This document shows positions 31,858 through 41,632 of a stretch of DNA of 64,000 nucleotides, piece after piece. Source of the DNA: Erythrobacter sp. BLCC-B19 (GTDB lineage Bacteria; Pseudomonadota; Alphaproteobacteria; Sphingomonadales; Sphingomonadaceae); assembly GCF_028621955.1 (NCBI RefSeq), contig NZ_CP117516.1:642001-706000 (forward strand), read 5' to 3'. Under the pieces are notes generated by a model. That model did not search any database, was not told the DNA's origin, and worked only from the letters and a program-made list of their open reading frames with translations. The stretch's first letter is position 1, and each line of letters begins with the position of its first letter. Position numbers and translations under genes: made by a program.

Positions 31858-33183
31858 TCAGCGATAGTGCGCGGGCTTGAGGTCGTATTTCGCAAGCTTG
31901 TCGTAGAGCGTCTTGCGCGGGGTCTGCAACTGCGCCTGCAAGGCAGCAATATCACCCCGGCAGCGGCGCAGCGCGTCTTCGAGCACGGTGCGTTCGAAAT
32001 CTGCGACGATCTGCTGGAGCGACAGCTCGGACGAACCGGGGGCAGCTGGCAGGGTGTCGAGATCGGCAAGGCCGAGCACGAAAGCGCGCGCATAGCCTGA
32101 CAATTCGTGGAGGTTGCCCGGCCACTTGTGGGTCTGAACGTGCCGCCACTGGCTCGCCCCGATGGTCGGCGCGGGCATATCCAGTTCGCGGGCATGGCGG
32201 GCGACAAAGCGGCGGAACAGCTCCGGCAGATCCTCGCGCCGCTCGTCAAGCGCCGGAAAGGCGATCTGCACCGCGCCCAACCGGTGCCACAGCGGATCAC
32301 GCGCGTCTTCGGCGGCCCCTCCAGCGAGCTGGGCGATGATGATGCGGATGTTGAGCCGCCGGGGCTGCGCCGCGCCGATCGGCAGCACCTGCCGTTTTTC
32401 CACCAGCGACAACAGCCTTGTCGTCAGCACCCCGCTGGCCGCCTCGATCTCGTCAAGGAACAGCGTCCCGCCCTGCGCACGCTCGATCAGCCCGGTGCGC
32501 GAAAGTCCCACCCCGCCGGGCCCGCCCGGATCGCGGCCGAACAGCAGCAGTTCGGCATCCTCATGCGCGAGCACGCCGGCATCGACCGTCACAAAGGGGC
32601 GACTGCGGCGCGGGCTGAGGTCATGGATCGCGCGCGCGGCGTGGCTCTTGCCCGTGCCGGCCGGGCCGGTCAGCACGACATCGATTTCCGACCGCGCGAC
32701 CCCCTCGATCACCGATCGCAGCCGCTGGGCGGCGGGCGAGGTGCCGGGGATCGCGCTGTGAGCGCTGCGCCCTGCCTCTTCGCGCAAACGCCGGTTTTCA
32801 AGCGCCAGCGCCCGGCGCTCGGCAGCGGCGCGCACGGCGAGGATCAGATCGGCGGAGGAATAGGGCTTGGTCAGGAAATCCGCCGCGCCGTTCTTCATCG
32901 CCGCCACCGCCATCGCGACATCGCCGTGCCCGGTGGTGAGGATCACCGGCAGATCGGGGTCGATCTCCCGCAGCCGCGCGAAGAAGGCGATCCCGTCGAT
33001 GCCGGGCATCCGCACATCGCTGACGACCACACCGGGAAAATCCGCCGTCAGCCAGTCGAGCGCCGCGCGCGCATCGGCAAAGCCCGTGACCTCGGCCCCG
33101 TCGAGGCTGAGCATCTGCATCGTCGCCTCGCGCAGCGGCAGCTCGTCCTCGACCAGCGCGACATGGATCGGGGCGGCGCTCAT
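31858..33183 (-). CDS. dctD: DctD-like NtrC-family response regulator lacking a GAFTGA loop
   Basis: 441 residues. The receiver domain has Asp56 as phosphoacceptor (VVVSDVRMPG) and Lys106. The AAA+ domain has Walker A GPAGTGKS (173-180), Walker B GGTLFLDEIE, WPGNLHEL and sensor II ERREDLPELF. The C-terminal Fis-type helix-turn-helix is TPRKTLYDKLAKYDLKP. Where active family members have GAFTGA, this protein has GGPGGVGL (about 219-226), so contact with sigma-54 is unlikely. Its ATG overlaps the dctB stop as ATGA. The likely binding sites are the paired palindromes before dctA. Confidence 0.9.
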   Translation of the reverse strand: MSAAPIHVALVEDELPLREATMQMLSLDGAEVTGFADARAALDWLTADFPGVVVSDVRMPGIDGIAFFARLREIDPDLPVILTTGHGDVAMAVAAMKNGAADFLTKPYSSADLILAVRAAAERRALALENRRLREEAGRSAHSAIPGTSPAAQRLRSVIEGVARSEIDVVLTGPAGTGKSHAARAIHDLSPRRSRPFVTVDAGVLAHEDAELLLFGRDPGGPGGVGLSRTGLIERAQGGTLFLDEIEAASGVLTTRLLSLVEKRQVLPIGAAQPRRLNIRIIIAQLAGGAAEDARDPLWHRLGAVQIAFPALDERREDLPELFRRFVARHARELDMPAPTIGASQWRHVQTHKWPGNLHELSGYARAFVLGLADLDTLPAAPGSSELSLQQIVADFERTVLEDALRRCRGDIAALQAQLQTPRKTLYDKLAKYDLKPAHYR

Positions 33184-34856
33184 GCGGCGGGCATGACCAT
33201 GGTGAAGCGCGCGCCGGCGGGCACCGCCTCATGGCGGAGGTCGCCGCCCAGCTGGCGCATGATGTCGCGCGATATGGCAAGACCAAGGCCAATGCCGTCA
33301 GGCTTGCTGGTGACGAAGGGCTGGAACAGGGTATCGACGAGGTCTGCCGGAACGCCGGGGCCGCTGTCGGTGACGCTGAGGTGCAGCGCAGCGCCCTCCG
33401 CCGCGATCGCCAGCACAATCGCGCCGCCCGTCTCGCAGGCCTGCACCGCGTTCTGGAGGAGATTGACGAGCACCTGCTCCAGCTGGACGTGCCGCGCCCG
33501 CACCGTGGCGGTGGCGGCCTCTGCGGCAGGGGGCGTGAGGGCGATGCCCTTCTGCCGGATCTGGTCACGCAGCAGCAGCAGCGACCCGTCGATCACCTCG
33601 GCGAGGGTAACAAGGCGCGGCTCCTCGATCTGGCGGCGGCTGAAGTTGAGCTGTTCCTCGGTGATCTCGCCGATCCTTGCGGCAAGCCCGGCGATGCGGG
33701 CAAAGTTCGCCGCCGCCTCGTCGGTGCGGTCGGCCGCGAGCAGGCGTTCGCCATTTTCGGCAAACACCCGCATCGCGGCGAGCGGCTGGCGGATCTCATG
33801 GCCCAGCCCGGCGGTGATCTGGCCGAGTGTGGCAAGGCGGTTGGCCTGTCGCAGCTGTTCGCGCAGTGTCGCGGTTTGCGCAGCGGTTGCAGCGGCAACG
33901 CGGGTTTCGCGCAGGCGCTGCCATTGCCACACGCCCGCCGCCAGCAGCGCGAGCAGCGCCAGCGCGCTCACCCCTGCCAGCCGGCCATTGGCAAGCGCCA
34001 CCGACACCCGCGGCGCCGGGTCGGCCAGCAGATGCAGCTCCCAGCCGACCGGCGCAATCGGCTGGATCTTCTCGATCATCCGCACCGGTGCGCCGGGCTG
34101 GTCGTTGCCGGGCAGCAGCAAGGGCCGCGGCTTGGCCACGCCGTAACGCACCGCATCGCGCGCCGGATCGCGCAGGCTGGCCGCGCCTGTGCTGGGCGGG
34201 ACAGCGCGGAACCGCCAGTCAGGATCGCTCGCCAGCAGCACGATCCCGCCCGCATCGGTGACGAACACGCCATCCTCGGCATCGCGCCAGCGCGCTTCGA
34301 GACTATCGAACTCGACCTTGACCGCCACCACCCCGAGAGGCCTTTCCGCCGGGCCGACACGCTGGGCAAGGTAGAGCCCCGGGCGACGGCTCACCGTGCC
34401 GAGCGCAAACTCGCTGCGCGTGCCATCGGCCAGCGCCCCGGCAAAATAGTCACGGAACCCGTAATTCGATCCGATAAAGCTGTCGGGCCGATCCCAGTTG
34501 CTCGACGCAAGCGTCGTGCCCTTGGCGTCCATCAGATAGATCGCCGCCGCGCGGGTCTGCTGCGCGAGCGCGGCAAGGCGGCGATTGAGCACGGCCTGCT
34601 GTCCGCGCTCGCCCGCCAGCAAGGCGGCAACCTCGGGATCGGCGGCAAGCACGCGCGGGACGAGGCTGAACTTGTTGAGCTCGCTTTCCAGTCCGGCGGC
34701 AAGGATCGCGGCCTGACTGGTGGCGACCGTGCGGGTTTCAGCCAGCGCACTCACCCGCATCGCGCGGTCGAGCCCGAGCATGGCAAGGCCGCCAATCAGC
34801 AGCACCGCCAGGGCCGCGATCCCGGCCAGATACCAGCGCCCTAGCCTGACCTGCAT
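33180..34856 (-). CDS. dctB: DctB-like C4-dicarboxylate sensor histidine kinase
   Basis: 558 residues. A membrane helix (about 10-28) is followed by a periplasmic sensor of the double-Cache type, with DctB-like SNWDRPDSFIGSNYGFRDYF near 119-138 and the second lobe near 195-285. The second helix is at about 293-312. Then come a coiled linker, the HisKA box with His353 (GLGHEIRQPLAAM), and the ATPase domain (NLLQNAVQAC, DSGPGVP, GIGLGLAISRDI). It senses dicarboxylates such as succinate or malate in characterised homologues. Start chosen at MQVRLGRW, where the hydrophobic helix begins. Confidence 0.93.
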   Translation of the reverse strand: MQVRLGRWYLAGIAALAVLLIGGLAMLGLDRAMRVSALAETRTVATSQAAILAAGLESELNKFSLVPRVLAADPEVAALLAGERGQQAVLNRRLAALAQQTRAAAIYLMDAKGTTLASSNWDRPDSFIGSNYGFRDYFAGALADGTRSEFALGTVSRRPGLYLAQRVGPAERPLGVVAVKVEFDSLEARWRDAEDGVFVTDAGGIVLLASDPDWRFRAVPPSTGAASLRDPARDAVRYGVAKPRPLLLPGNDQPGAPVRMIEKIQPIAPVGWELHLLADPAPRVSVALANGRLAGVSALALLALLAAGVWQWQRLRETRVAAATAAQTATLREQLRQANRLATLGQITAGLGHEIRQPLAAMRVFAENGERLLAADRTDEAAANFARIAGLAARIGEITEEQLNFSRRQIEEPRLVTLAEVIDGSLLLLRDQIRQKGIALTPPAAEAATATVRARHVQLEQVLVNLLQNAVQACETGGAIVLAIAAEGAALHLSVTDSGPGVPADLVDTLFQPFVTSKPDGIGLGLAISRDIMRQLGGDLRHEAVPAGARFTMVMPAA

Positions 34857-34884
34857 TGCATGGCGCTCCCTCCTGCCCCAGCCT

Positions 34885-34902
34885 TGTGCGCTTTTCCGCA
34901 CA
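34885..34902. promoter_or_regulatory. DctD-type upstream activating site 1
   Basis: TGTGCG-N6-CGCACA, a perfect palindrome. It is the same motif as site 2, 32 bases away. DctD sites described in rhizobia have this form (established knowledge). Confidence 0.75.
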
Positions 34903-34916
34903 GGGCGCAAGAAAAT

Positions 34917-34934
34917 TGTGCGGATTTCCGCACA
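34917..34934. promoter_or_regulatory. DctD-type upstream activating site 2
   Basis: TGTGCG-N6-CGCACA, extended to 9-bp arms (TTGTGCGGA with TCCGCACAA, 34916-34935). It lies 134 bases before the dctA start and about 60 before the dctB start. The 32-base centre-to-centre spacing with site 1 is about three helical turns, placing both on one face. Confidence 0.8.
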
Positions 34935-35067
34935 ACGGACTCCGGGAACGCCCCCAAGTTTCTGAAAAGACGCAAGACGCATCCGGACACCGCGAAGCTT
35001 GCACCACGCTATCGCTGCGCCGATCCTTGCGCGCGGAGAGCAGATAGCCTTGGGGAGCGAGCGACCA

Positions 35068-36450
35068 ATGGGTTCGCACAGCGTCATTTCACCGGTGACA
35101 CCGCCGGAGCGCAAGCCGCTCTACCGGCAGCTTTACGTGCAGGTGCTGGCCGCGATCGCGCTGGGTGCCTGCGTCGGGCACTTCGCCCCCGAATTCGGCG
35201 CCAGCCTCAAGCCGCTGGGCGATGGCTTTATCAAGCTGGTGAAGATGATCATTGCCCCGGTGATCTTCATTACCGTGGCCACCGGCATTGCCGGGATGCG
35301 CGACTTGAAGGCGGTCGGCAGCGTGGCGGGCAAGGCCTTTGCCTATTTCCTCACCTTCTCGACCCTCGCGCTGGTGATCGGGCTGGCCGTGGCCAATCTG
35401 GTGCGCCCGGGCGAAGGGCTGAATATCGACCCGGCGACGCTCGATACCGCGGCGGTTGCCGACTATGCCGACAAGGCCGAGGCGACCAGCATCACCGGCT
35501 TCCTGCTCGGCATCATCCCCGAAACCCTGTTCAGCGCGGTCACCGACGGGCAGATCCTGCAGGTGCTGCTAGTGGCGATCCTGACCGGAGTCGCGATTGC
35601 CGCGACCCGGCCCGCGAGCGATCTTGTCACCGACGTGCTGACATCCTTCGGCGCGGTGGTGTTCAAGCTGGTGGGGATGCTGATGAAGCTGGCCCCGATC
35701 GGCGCCTTCGGGGCGATGGCCTTCACCATCGGCGAGTTCGGGATCGGCAGCCTCGCCAACCTCGCGGCGCTGGTGGCGACCTTCTATCTCACCTCGCTGC
35801 TGTTCGTGATCGTGGTGCTGGGGCTGGTGGGGTGGTTCACCGGCTTTTCGGTCCTCGCCCTGATCCGCTACCTGCGCGCCGAATTGCTGCTGGTGCTGGG
35901 CACATCCTCGTCGGAGGCCGCATTGCCGAGCCTGATGGAGAAGATGGAAGCCGCCGGATGCCGCAAGGCGGTGGTCGGCCTTGTCGTGCCGACGGGCTAT
36001 TCCTTCAACCTCGACGGCACCAACATCTACATGACGCTCGCCGCGCTGTTCATCGCGCAGGCCGTGGGCGTGGAGCTTTCGCTGATGGATCAGCTGACGC
36101 TGGTGCTGGTGGCGATGATCAGTTCCAAGGGCGCTGCGGGGGTAACGGGATCGGGCTTCGTGATCCTTGCCGCGACGCTTTCGGTGGTGCCGGGGGTGCC
36201 GGTGGCTGGGATGGCGCTGATCCTCGGCATCGACCGCTTCATGTCCGAATGCCGCGCGCTCACCAATTTCATCGGCAATGCGGTGGCGACGATCGTGGTG
36301 GCCAAGTGGGAAGGCGCGCTCGACGAGACGCGCCTTGCCGCAGCCCTTGCCGGCACGCCCATGCCGCTGCCGCCTGAGGATATCGAGCGCCACGAACGCT
36401 CCGGCTCGGTCAGCGAGAAAATCGCCAAGGTGCTGGAGAAATCGGCATGA
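35068..36450 (+). CDS. dctA: C4-dicarboxylate transporter DctA
   Basis: 460-residue inner-membrane symporter for succinate, fumarate and malate. Signatures are the N-terminal [50 protein letters not shown], the serine-rich [55 protein letters not shown] and the closing [16 protein letters not shown]. It is divergent from dctBD across the two DctD-type sites. The ATG is preceded by GGGAG. The esterase gene overlaps its stop as ATGA, so it heads a transcript that probably runs through the TonB receptor and peptidase. Confidence 0.95.
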   Translation: MGSHSVISPVTPPERKPLYRQLYVQVLAAIALGACVGHFAPEFGASLKPLGDGFIKLVKMIIAPVIFITVATGIAGMRDLKAVGSVAGKAFAYFLTFSTLALVIGLAVANLVRPGEGLNIDPATLDTAAVADYADKAEATSITGFLLGIIPETLFSAVTDGQILQVLLVAILTGVAIAATRPASDLVTDVLTSFGAVVFKLVGMLMKLAPIGAFGAMAFTIGEFGIGSLANLAALVATFYLTSLLFVIVVLGLVGWFTGFSVLALIRYLRAELLLVLGTSSSEAALPSLMEKMEAAGCRKAVVGLVVPTGYSFNLDGTNIYMTLAALFIAQAVGVELSLMDQLTLVLVAMISSKGAAGVTGSGFVILAATLSVVPGVPVAGMALILGIDRFMSECRALTNFIGNAVATIVVAKWEGALDETRLAAALAGTPMPLPPEDIERHERSGSVSEKIAKVLEKSA

Positions 36451-37385
36451 TCCGCGCGCTGCTCGCCCTCCTCGCCCTGCTCGCACCCGTAGCGCTGGCG
36501 GCTGAGACCGCGCCGCCGCGTGAGGAGATTCGTCTGTGGCCCGGTACGCCGCCGGGACTGGGCAAGGTCGCGGGCGAGGAGAAAATCGGCACCGAGGGCA
36601 GCGGGCTTGGCGCGGTCTCGAACGTATCCGTCCCCCGGATGCGCGTCTATCGCCCCGCCCAGCCCAATGGCGCCGCCGTGCTGGTCGCGGGCGGGGGCGG
36701 CTATTTCCGCATCCAGCTCAAGAAGGAAAGCACGCCTGCGGCCGAATGGCTCGCCGCGCAGGGCTTTACCGTGTTCGAGCTGATCTACCGCCTGCCCAAT
36801 GACGGGTGGGACGCTGCCGCCCCCTTCATGGATGCGCAGCGGGCGATGAAGATCATCCGCACCCGCGCAGGCGAATTCGGGATCGCGCCCGACCGGATCG
36901 GGATCATGGGCTTTTCGGCAGGCGGCCATCTGGCGGGCTTCACCGCCTATCAGCCCGCCCGCGCGCTGTATGAGGGCAAGGACAGGTTCGAACACGTCTC
37001 GGCCCGGCCCGATTTTGCCGTGCTGCTGTTCCCGGTCGTCACCCTGCGCGCGCCTTACGACACCACCCGCACCCGCCGCGAGATCGTGGGTGACAAACCC
37101 ACGCCCGAGGCCGAGGCCGCGTGGTCGCTCGATACCTATGCGGCCAAGGACGCGCCGCCGACCATCATCTTCGCCGCCGCCGACGATCCGACCACGCCGC
37201 CGGGGCACGGCATCCTCTTGTTCCAGTCCCTCATCGCCGCCGGGGCAAGCGCGGAGCTGCATCTGTTCCGCGATGGCGGCCATGGCTGGGGACTGGGCAC
37301 GCCCGATCAGGTCATCAGCCAATGGCCGGGGCTGTTCGCACATTGGGCACAATCACTCAAAATCATCGAAAAACGGGGAGAATAA
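36447..37385 (+). CDS. Secreted alpha/beta-hydrolase (carbohydrate-esterase/BD-FAE-like)
   Basis: 312 residues. A signal peptide (about residues 1-19, ALA) precedes the hydrolase fold. The oxyanion region is [10 protein letters not shown], the nucleophile is Ser157 in GFSAGGH, the Asp is in [11 protein letters not shown] near residue 250, and the His is in RDGGHGWG near the C-terminus. It resembles periplasmic lipases/xylan esterases of the BD-FAE group. Natural substrate unknown. Coupled to dctA by an ATGA overlap and followed after two bases by the TonB receptor gene, which suggests it processes an imported or bound ester. Confidence 0.85.
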   Translation: MIRALLALLALLAPVALAAETAPPREEIRLWPGTPPGLGKVAGEEKIGTEGSGLGAVSNVSVPRMRVYRPAQPNGAAVLVAGGGGYFRIQLKKESTPAAEWLAAQGFTVFELIYRLPNDGWDAAAPFMDAQRAMKIIRTRAGEFGIAPDRIGIMGFSAGGHLAGFTAYQPARALYEGKDRFEHVSARPDFAVLLFPVVTLRAPYDTTRTRREIVGDKPTPEAEAAWSLDTYAAKDAPPTIIFAAADDPTTPPGHGILLFQSLIAAGASAELHLFRDGGHGWGLGTPDQVISQWPGLFAHWAQSLKIIEKRGE

Positions 37386-37387
37386 TC

Positions 37388-40300
37388 ATGTCCACCAATC
37401 TCTTGAGCAGGTTCGCGCTGATGTGCGGGGCCAGCCTGATTGCTGCCACCGCCGCCCAGGCGCAGGACGCTGTCGAACTGCCGCCGACCACGCCCGAGGA
37501 AGACGTCAGCCGCGAAATCGTGGTCACCGGCACCCAGATCCAGGGGGCCAAGATCAACGACGTGCTGCCCGTCACCGTGGTGGACGAGATCGACATTGCC
37601 AACGTCGCTGCGACATCGGGCGATGAGCTGTTCCGCGCGATCCCGCAGGCGGGCAGCGTCGCCTTCAACGAACAGAACGACGTCACCTCCAACAATGCCC
37701 GCGGCGATGCCGCCTCGATCAACCTGCGCGATCTGGGCACGGGCAACACCCTGCTGCTGATCAACGGGCGGCGCATGGTGCTGAACCCCGGCTTCCAGAC
37801 CGAACTGCTGGTGCCGGTGGTCAGCCCTGACACCAACGAGATTGCCCCGGGCAGCGTGCGCCGGCTCGAAGTGCTGCGCGACGGCGCTTCGGCGATCTAC
37901 GGCGCGGATGCGGTGGCGGGCGTGGTCAACACCGTCCTGCGCGGCAACCGCAAGGGCGGCTTCATCGAAGGCGAATACCGCGATTCCGACGGCACCGGAC
38001 TTTACAGCACCCAGATCAACGGCGGCTACGGCTTCGACTTTGCCGACGGGCGCGCGAACCTCACCGTCTATGGCGGCTATTTCTACGAAAACGGCATGGA
38101 CGCGTCCGAGCGGGCCTACTCCGCCGATGACGACAAGACCCCGCTGCTGGTTGGCACCGATTTCGAAGGCGACACGCAGTTCAACAACCGCAACACTTTC
38201 GGCCCGTTCGGCCAGTTCGACATCCAGATCACCAACAACAACCAGACCCCGATCCGCGATGACGATTTCTATCTCCAGCCCTCGACCTTCACGGGCTGCC
38301 GCCTCGAATTCGGCAACGGGCTGTGCGCGCGCAACGGCGACAACCCGACAGCCGCCGTGCGCTACAACCGCGCCTTCGGCACCACGCTGATCAGCGAAAA
38401 GTCCCGCTACAACGCGGCCTTGCTGTTCAACTATGAGTTCAGCGACAACATCGAAGGCTATTTCGAGGGCACCTATTATCGCTCGGAAAGCAGCCGCAAC
38501 ATCACGCCCGCCGCGATCCTCAGCGCGGTGCCGGTGGGCATCAGCCGCAATGCCTATTGGAACCCCTTCGGCCCGGTGACCTTCCCCGGCGGCGCAGCCA
38601 ACCCCAACCGCCTGCCGGGCCTCACTGTCCCCGCCAGCGGCGCGGATGTGATCATGGAGCGTTACCGCTTCGTCGACGCGGGCAACCGTACGGTCGATGT
38701 CGACAAGGACAGCTATCGCCTTGTCGCAGGGCTGAAGGGCAATTTCGGCAACTGGGATTTCGACACCGGCTTCGTCTATTCCGAAGCCCGCGCGACCGAC
38801 CTTGAAGGCAACCGCGTTTCGCTCACCCTGCTGCAACAGGCGATCAACAAGTCGACGCCCGATGCCTACAACCCGTTCAACGGCGGCTGCGTGACCGGCG
38901 ATCCGGGCAATGACGATTGCACCCCCAACCCGACCAGCAGCATCGACCCGTTCCGCATCAGCGTGTTCCGCAAGGGCGGCACCAGCCTTGCGCTCGCCGA
39001 TTTCAAGGTCAGCAATTCCAGCCTGTTCACTCTGCCCGGCGGCGATGTCGGGGTGGCAGCCGGGATCGAGTGGCGCCGCGAGACCTTCTTCGATGACCGC
39101 GACCCGCGCATCGATGGCACCATCACCTGGACCGACAGCGTCACCGGCGTGTTCGACGGCAGCGACGTGGTCGGCACCAGCGCCTCGCCCGACACCAGCG
39201 GAACGCGCGTGGTGTGGTCGGCCTTTGCCGAAACCTTCGTGCCCCTCGTCAGCGAGGACATGGAGATCCCGCTGATCGCCGCGCTCAACCTCCAGCTGGC
39301 TGGCCGGATGGAGCACTTCCGCGACATTGACGAGACCGCCATCGTCCCGCGCGCGGCCGCCTCGTGGACCGTGGTGCCGGGGCTGATGTTCCGCGGCGCA
39401 TGGTCACAGGGCTTCCGCGCGCCGAACCTCGTGCAGGTCAATGACGAAGGCACCACGCGGTCGAACACCCGTGACGATTTCGTGCGGTGTCAGGCGCAGG
39501 TCATCAAGGGCCAGCTCGCCAACCTCGGCATTTGTCCGGGCGAGGGCGTGATCAGCTTCCGTTCCGGCACCGACCAGCTCCAGCCGGAAGACAGCGAGAG
39601 CATCAATCTGGGCGCGGTGCTCGAACCCGCGTTCATTCCGGGCCTGACGCTGACCGCGGATTACTGGCGCGTGAAGCAGACCGGCCTTGTCGGCACCTTC
39701 GGCGACGATAACGCAATCGCGCTCGACCTGCTGTTGCGCCAGACCGGCAGCAGCAACCCCAACGTGATCCGCGCCACGCCGACGCAGGAACAGATCGACC
39801 TCTACGCCGGCACCGGCCTCGCAGCGGCGGGCGACATCATCCGCGTGCTTGACCCCTATCTCAACCTCGACAGCCGCGTGTCGAAGGGCTGGGACTTCGG
39901 CCTTGCCTACAACGTCCCCGATTTCGGGATCGGCAAGTTCCGCCTGCGGTTCAACGCGGCGCGGCTGGAAAGCTTTGTCCAGTCCGCCGGGCCGGACGGC
40001 CAAACCCTGCTCGATGCGGTCGCCTCCGGCGCGCTGCCGCCCGAAGTGCGGATCGAAGGGCTTGGGCAGCTGCTCGAGATCGAGGGGCGGCCCAAGTGGC
40101 GCTTCACCGGTTCGGTCAACTGGGACAACGGCCCGGTCGATGTGGGTCTGTTCGCGCAATATGTCGGTGCGGTCTGGAACACCAGCGTCACCCGCGATGT
40201 GCCGCTGGTGTCGGACGATCCCAATGCCAACTTCTGGCGCGTCAATGATATGCTGACCATCAACGCGACGGTCAGCTACAGCTTCGAGGATGAAGGCCTG

Positions 40301-40444
40301 CTCGAAGGCACCCGCATCCGGCTGGGGGTGAACAATATCTTCGACGTCGATCCGCCGCTGGCCGACGACACCTATGGCTACCTCAGCGCGCTGCACTCGC
40401 CGCGCGGGCGGGTGTTCCGGGTTGAAGTGCGCAAGTCGTTCTGA
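37388..40444 (+). CDS. TonB-dependent outer-membrane receptor
   Basis: 1018-residue outer-membrane transporter. Signal peptide to about residue 25. A TonB-box-like EIVVTGTQI lies near residues 41-49. The plug domain includes SINLRDLGTGNTLLLINGRR and RRLEVLRDGASAIYGADAVAGVVN. A 22-stranded barrel follows, with typical MFRGAWSQGFRAPNL and GVNNIFD, ending in RVEVRKSF with terminal Phe. This is the broad sphingomonad receptor type for plant- or dissolved-organic-matter compounds. GGGGAG precedes the ATG. It follows the esterase by two bases and is followed by an M14 peptidase, so its ligand may be a peptide- or ester-containing organic compound. Confidence 0.93.
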   Translation: MSTNLLSRFALMCGASLIAATAAQAQDAVELPPTTPEEDVSREIVVTGTQIQGAKINDVLPVTVVDEIDIANVAATSGDELFRAIPQAGSVAFNEQNDVTSNNARGDAASINLRDLGTGNTLLLINGRRMVLNPGFQTELLVPVVSPDTNEIAPGSVRRLEVLRDGASAIYGADAVAGVVNTVLRGNRKGGFIEGEYRDSDGTGLYSTQINGGYGFDFADGRANLTVYGGYFYENGMDASERAYSADDDKTPLLVGTDFEGDTQFNNRNTFGPFGQFDIQITNNNQTPIRDDDFYLQPSTFTGCRLEFGNGLCARNGDNPTAAVRYNRAFGTTLISEKSRYNAALLFNYEFSDNIEGYFEGTYYRSESSRNITPAAILSAVPVGISRNAYWNPFGPVTFPGGAANPNRLPGLTVPASGADVIMERYRFVDAGNRTVDVDKDSYRLVAGLKGNFGNWDFDTGFVYSEARATDLEGNRVSLTLLQQAINKSTPDAYNPFNGGCVTGDPGNDDCTPNPTSSIDPFRISVFRKGGTSLALADFKVSNSSLFTLPGGDVGVAAGIEWRRETFFDDRDPRIDGTITWTDSVTGVFDGSDVVGTSASPDTSGTRVVWSAFAETFVPLVSEDMEIPLIAALNLQLAGRMEHFRDIDETAIVPRAAASWTVVPGLMFRGAWSQGFRAPNLVQVNDEGTTRSNTRDDFVRCQAQVIKGQLANLGICPGEGVISFRSGTDQLQPEDSESINLGAVLEPAFIPGLTLTADYWRVKQTGLVGTFGDDNAIALDLLLRQTGSSNPNVIRATPTQEQIDLYAGTGLAAAGDIIRVLDPYLNLDSRVSKGWDFGLAYNVPDFGIGKFRLRFNAARLESFVQSAGPDGQTLLDAVASGALPPEVRIEGLGQLLEIEGRPKWRFTGSVNWDNGPVDVGLFAQYVGAVWNTSVTRDVPLVSDDPNANFWRVNDMLTINATVSYSFEDEGLLEGTRIRLGVNNIFDVDPPLADDTYGYLSALHSPRGRVFRVEVRKSF

Positions 40445-40470
40445 CAGGCTCCCGGCCCATGGGGATTGCG

Positions 40471-41619
40471 ATGCGACACCTTTGGGCCGGGCTGGCCCTG
40501 CTGGCGGGGGGCTGCGCGGCATCGCCGCCTCCCGCGCCCGACATGGCGGCGGCGGGGGCGAACAGCTGCCGTTCGGCCAGCGTCACCATCGCCTATGATT
40601 TCGACGGCGCGCCTCCCCTCGCCTGCGCGGTGACGGGGGAGCGCGCCTTCGAACTGCTCGTCACCCCCGAACACGCCCCGCCGATCAACCCCAGCCCGTG
40701 GTATGCCTTCCGCTACACCGCGCAGGGCGACGGCCCTGTCAGCGTGACCTTGCGCTATCTCGAAGGCGGGCATCGCTACGCCCCCAAGCTCGCCACCGAC
40801 GGCAGTTGGCGCGAGATTCCGGCCGAAGTCAGCGCCGATGGCAAAGCTGCGCGGATCGATCTGCCGCCCGGCGCAGGCGTCATTGCTGCGCAGGAGTTGA
40901 TGGAGCCGGTGCTGGCCCGGCAGGCGCTCTCGCGCTGGGCGGAACAGGGCGGGACAGAGGTGTTCACCCTCGGCACTTCGCATGATGGCCGCCCGATTGA
41001 CGCGATCCGGCTGGGCCGCCCCGATGCGCCCCGGCTGGTGGTGCTGCTCGGACGGCAGCACCCTCCTGAAGTGACTGGCGCAATTGCGATGGAGGCCTTT
41101 GTGGGTGCCCTCGCCGCCCGAGCGGGGGACTTAGGCGATGTGCAGGTGCTGGTTGTACCGATGCTCAACCCCGATGGCGTGGTGCGCGGGCACTGGCGCG
41201 CGAACCGTGGCGCAGTCGATCTGAACCGCGACTGGGGCGCCTTCACCCAGCCCGAAACCCGAAGCGTCAAGGCATGGCTCGATGCCCTGCCCCAAGGCGT
41301 GCGTCCGGTGCTGATGGTGGATTTCCACTCCACCAGCCGCAACCTGTTCTATGTGCAGGGCGATGCCGAGGCGACCCCGGCGCAGCAGCGCTTCCTTGGC
41401 GCATGGCTGGAGGGCAAGGAAGCGGCCTTCGCGGGCTATCCCTTCACCATCGAAAAGCGCAACGCCAATCCGGGCAGCGGCACGACGAAGAACTGGTTTC
41501 ACGCGACTTACGCCATCCCCGCCTATACCTATGAGGTCGGCGACAAGGCTGACCGCGCCGCGACCCGAGCGGCGGCACAGGCGCTGGCAGAGGGGATGCT
41601 GAAAGCGTTGGGCGAATAA
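40471..41619 (+). CDS. M14-family zinc carboxypeptidase, lipoprotein
   Basis: 382 residues. A lipoprotein signal has lipobox AGGC (Cys15). An N-terminal beta domain follows. The M14 catalytic part has zinc ligands in GRQHPPEVTG (HxxE) and DFHST, a substrate-arginine-like NLNRDWG region, and the proton-donor region YEVGD near the C-terminus. It would trim C-terminal residues from peptides at the periplasmic face. It is the last gene of the dctA-esterase-receptor run and probably processes the receptor's ligand. An ATG four codons upstream is a possible alternative start. Confidence 0.87.
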   Translation: MRHLWAGLALLAGGCAASPPPAPDMAAAGANSCRSASVTIAYDFDGAPPLACAVTGERAFELLVTPEHAPPINPSPWYAFRYTAQGDGPVSVTLRYLEGGHRYAPKLATDGSWREIPAEVSADGKAARIDLPPGAGVIAAQELMEPVLARQALSRWAEQGGTEVFTLGTSHDGRPIDAIRLGRPDAPRLVVLLGRQHPPEVTGAIAMEAFVGALAARAGDLGDVQVLVVPMLNPDGVVRGHWRANRGAVDLNRDWGAFTQPETRSVKAWLDALPQGVRPVLMVDFHSTSRNLFYVQGDAEATPAQQRFLGAWLEGKEAAFAGYPFTIEKRNANPGSGTTKNWFHATYAIPAYTYEVGDKADRAATRAAAQALAEGMLKALGE

Positions 41620-41632
41620 GGCGAGCGCGCGC

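Noticed and set aside
34983..34999. Sigma-54 promoter ahead of dctA
   Set aside because: GG and GC have the right spacing, but the rest of TGGCAC/TTGC does not match. It is also inconsistent with the degenerate GAFTGA. It is mentioned only in the DctD-site finding.
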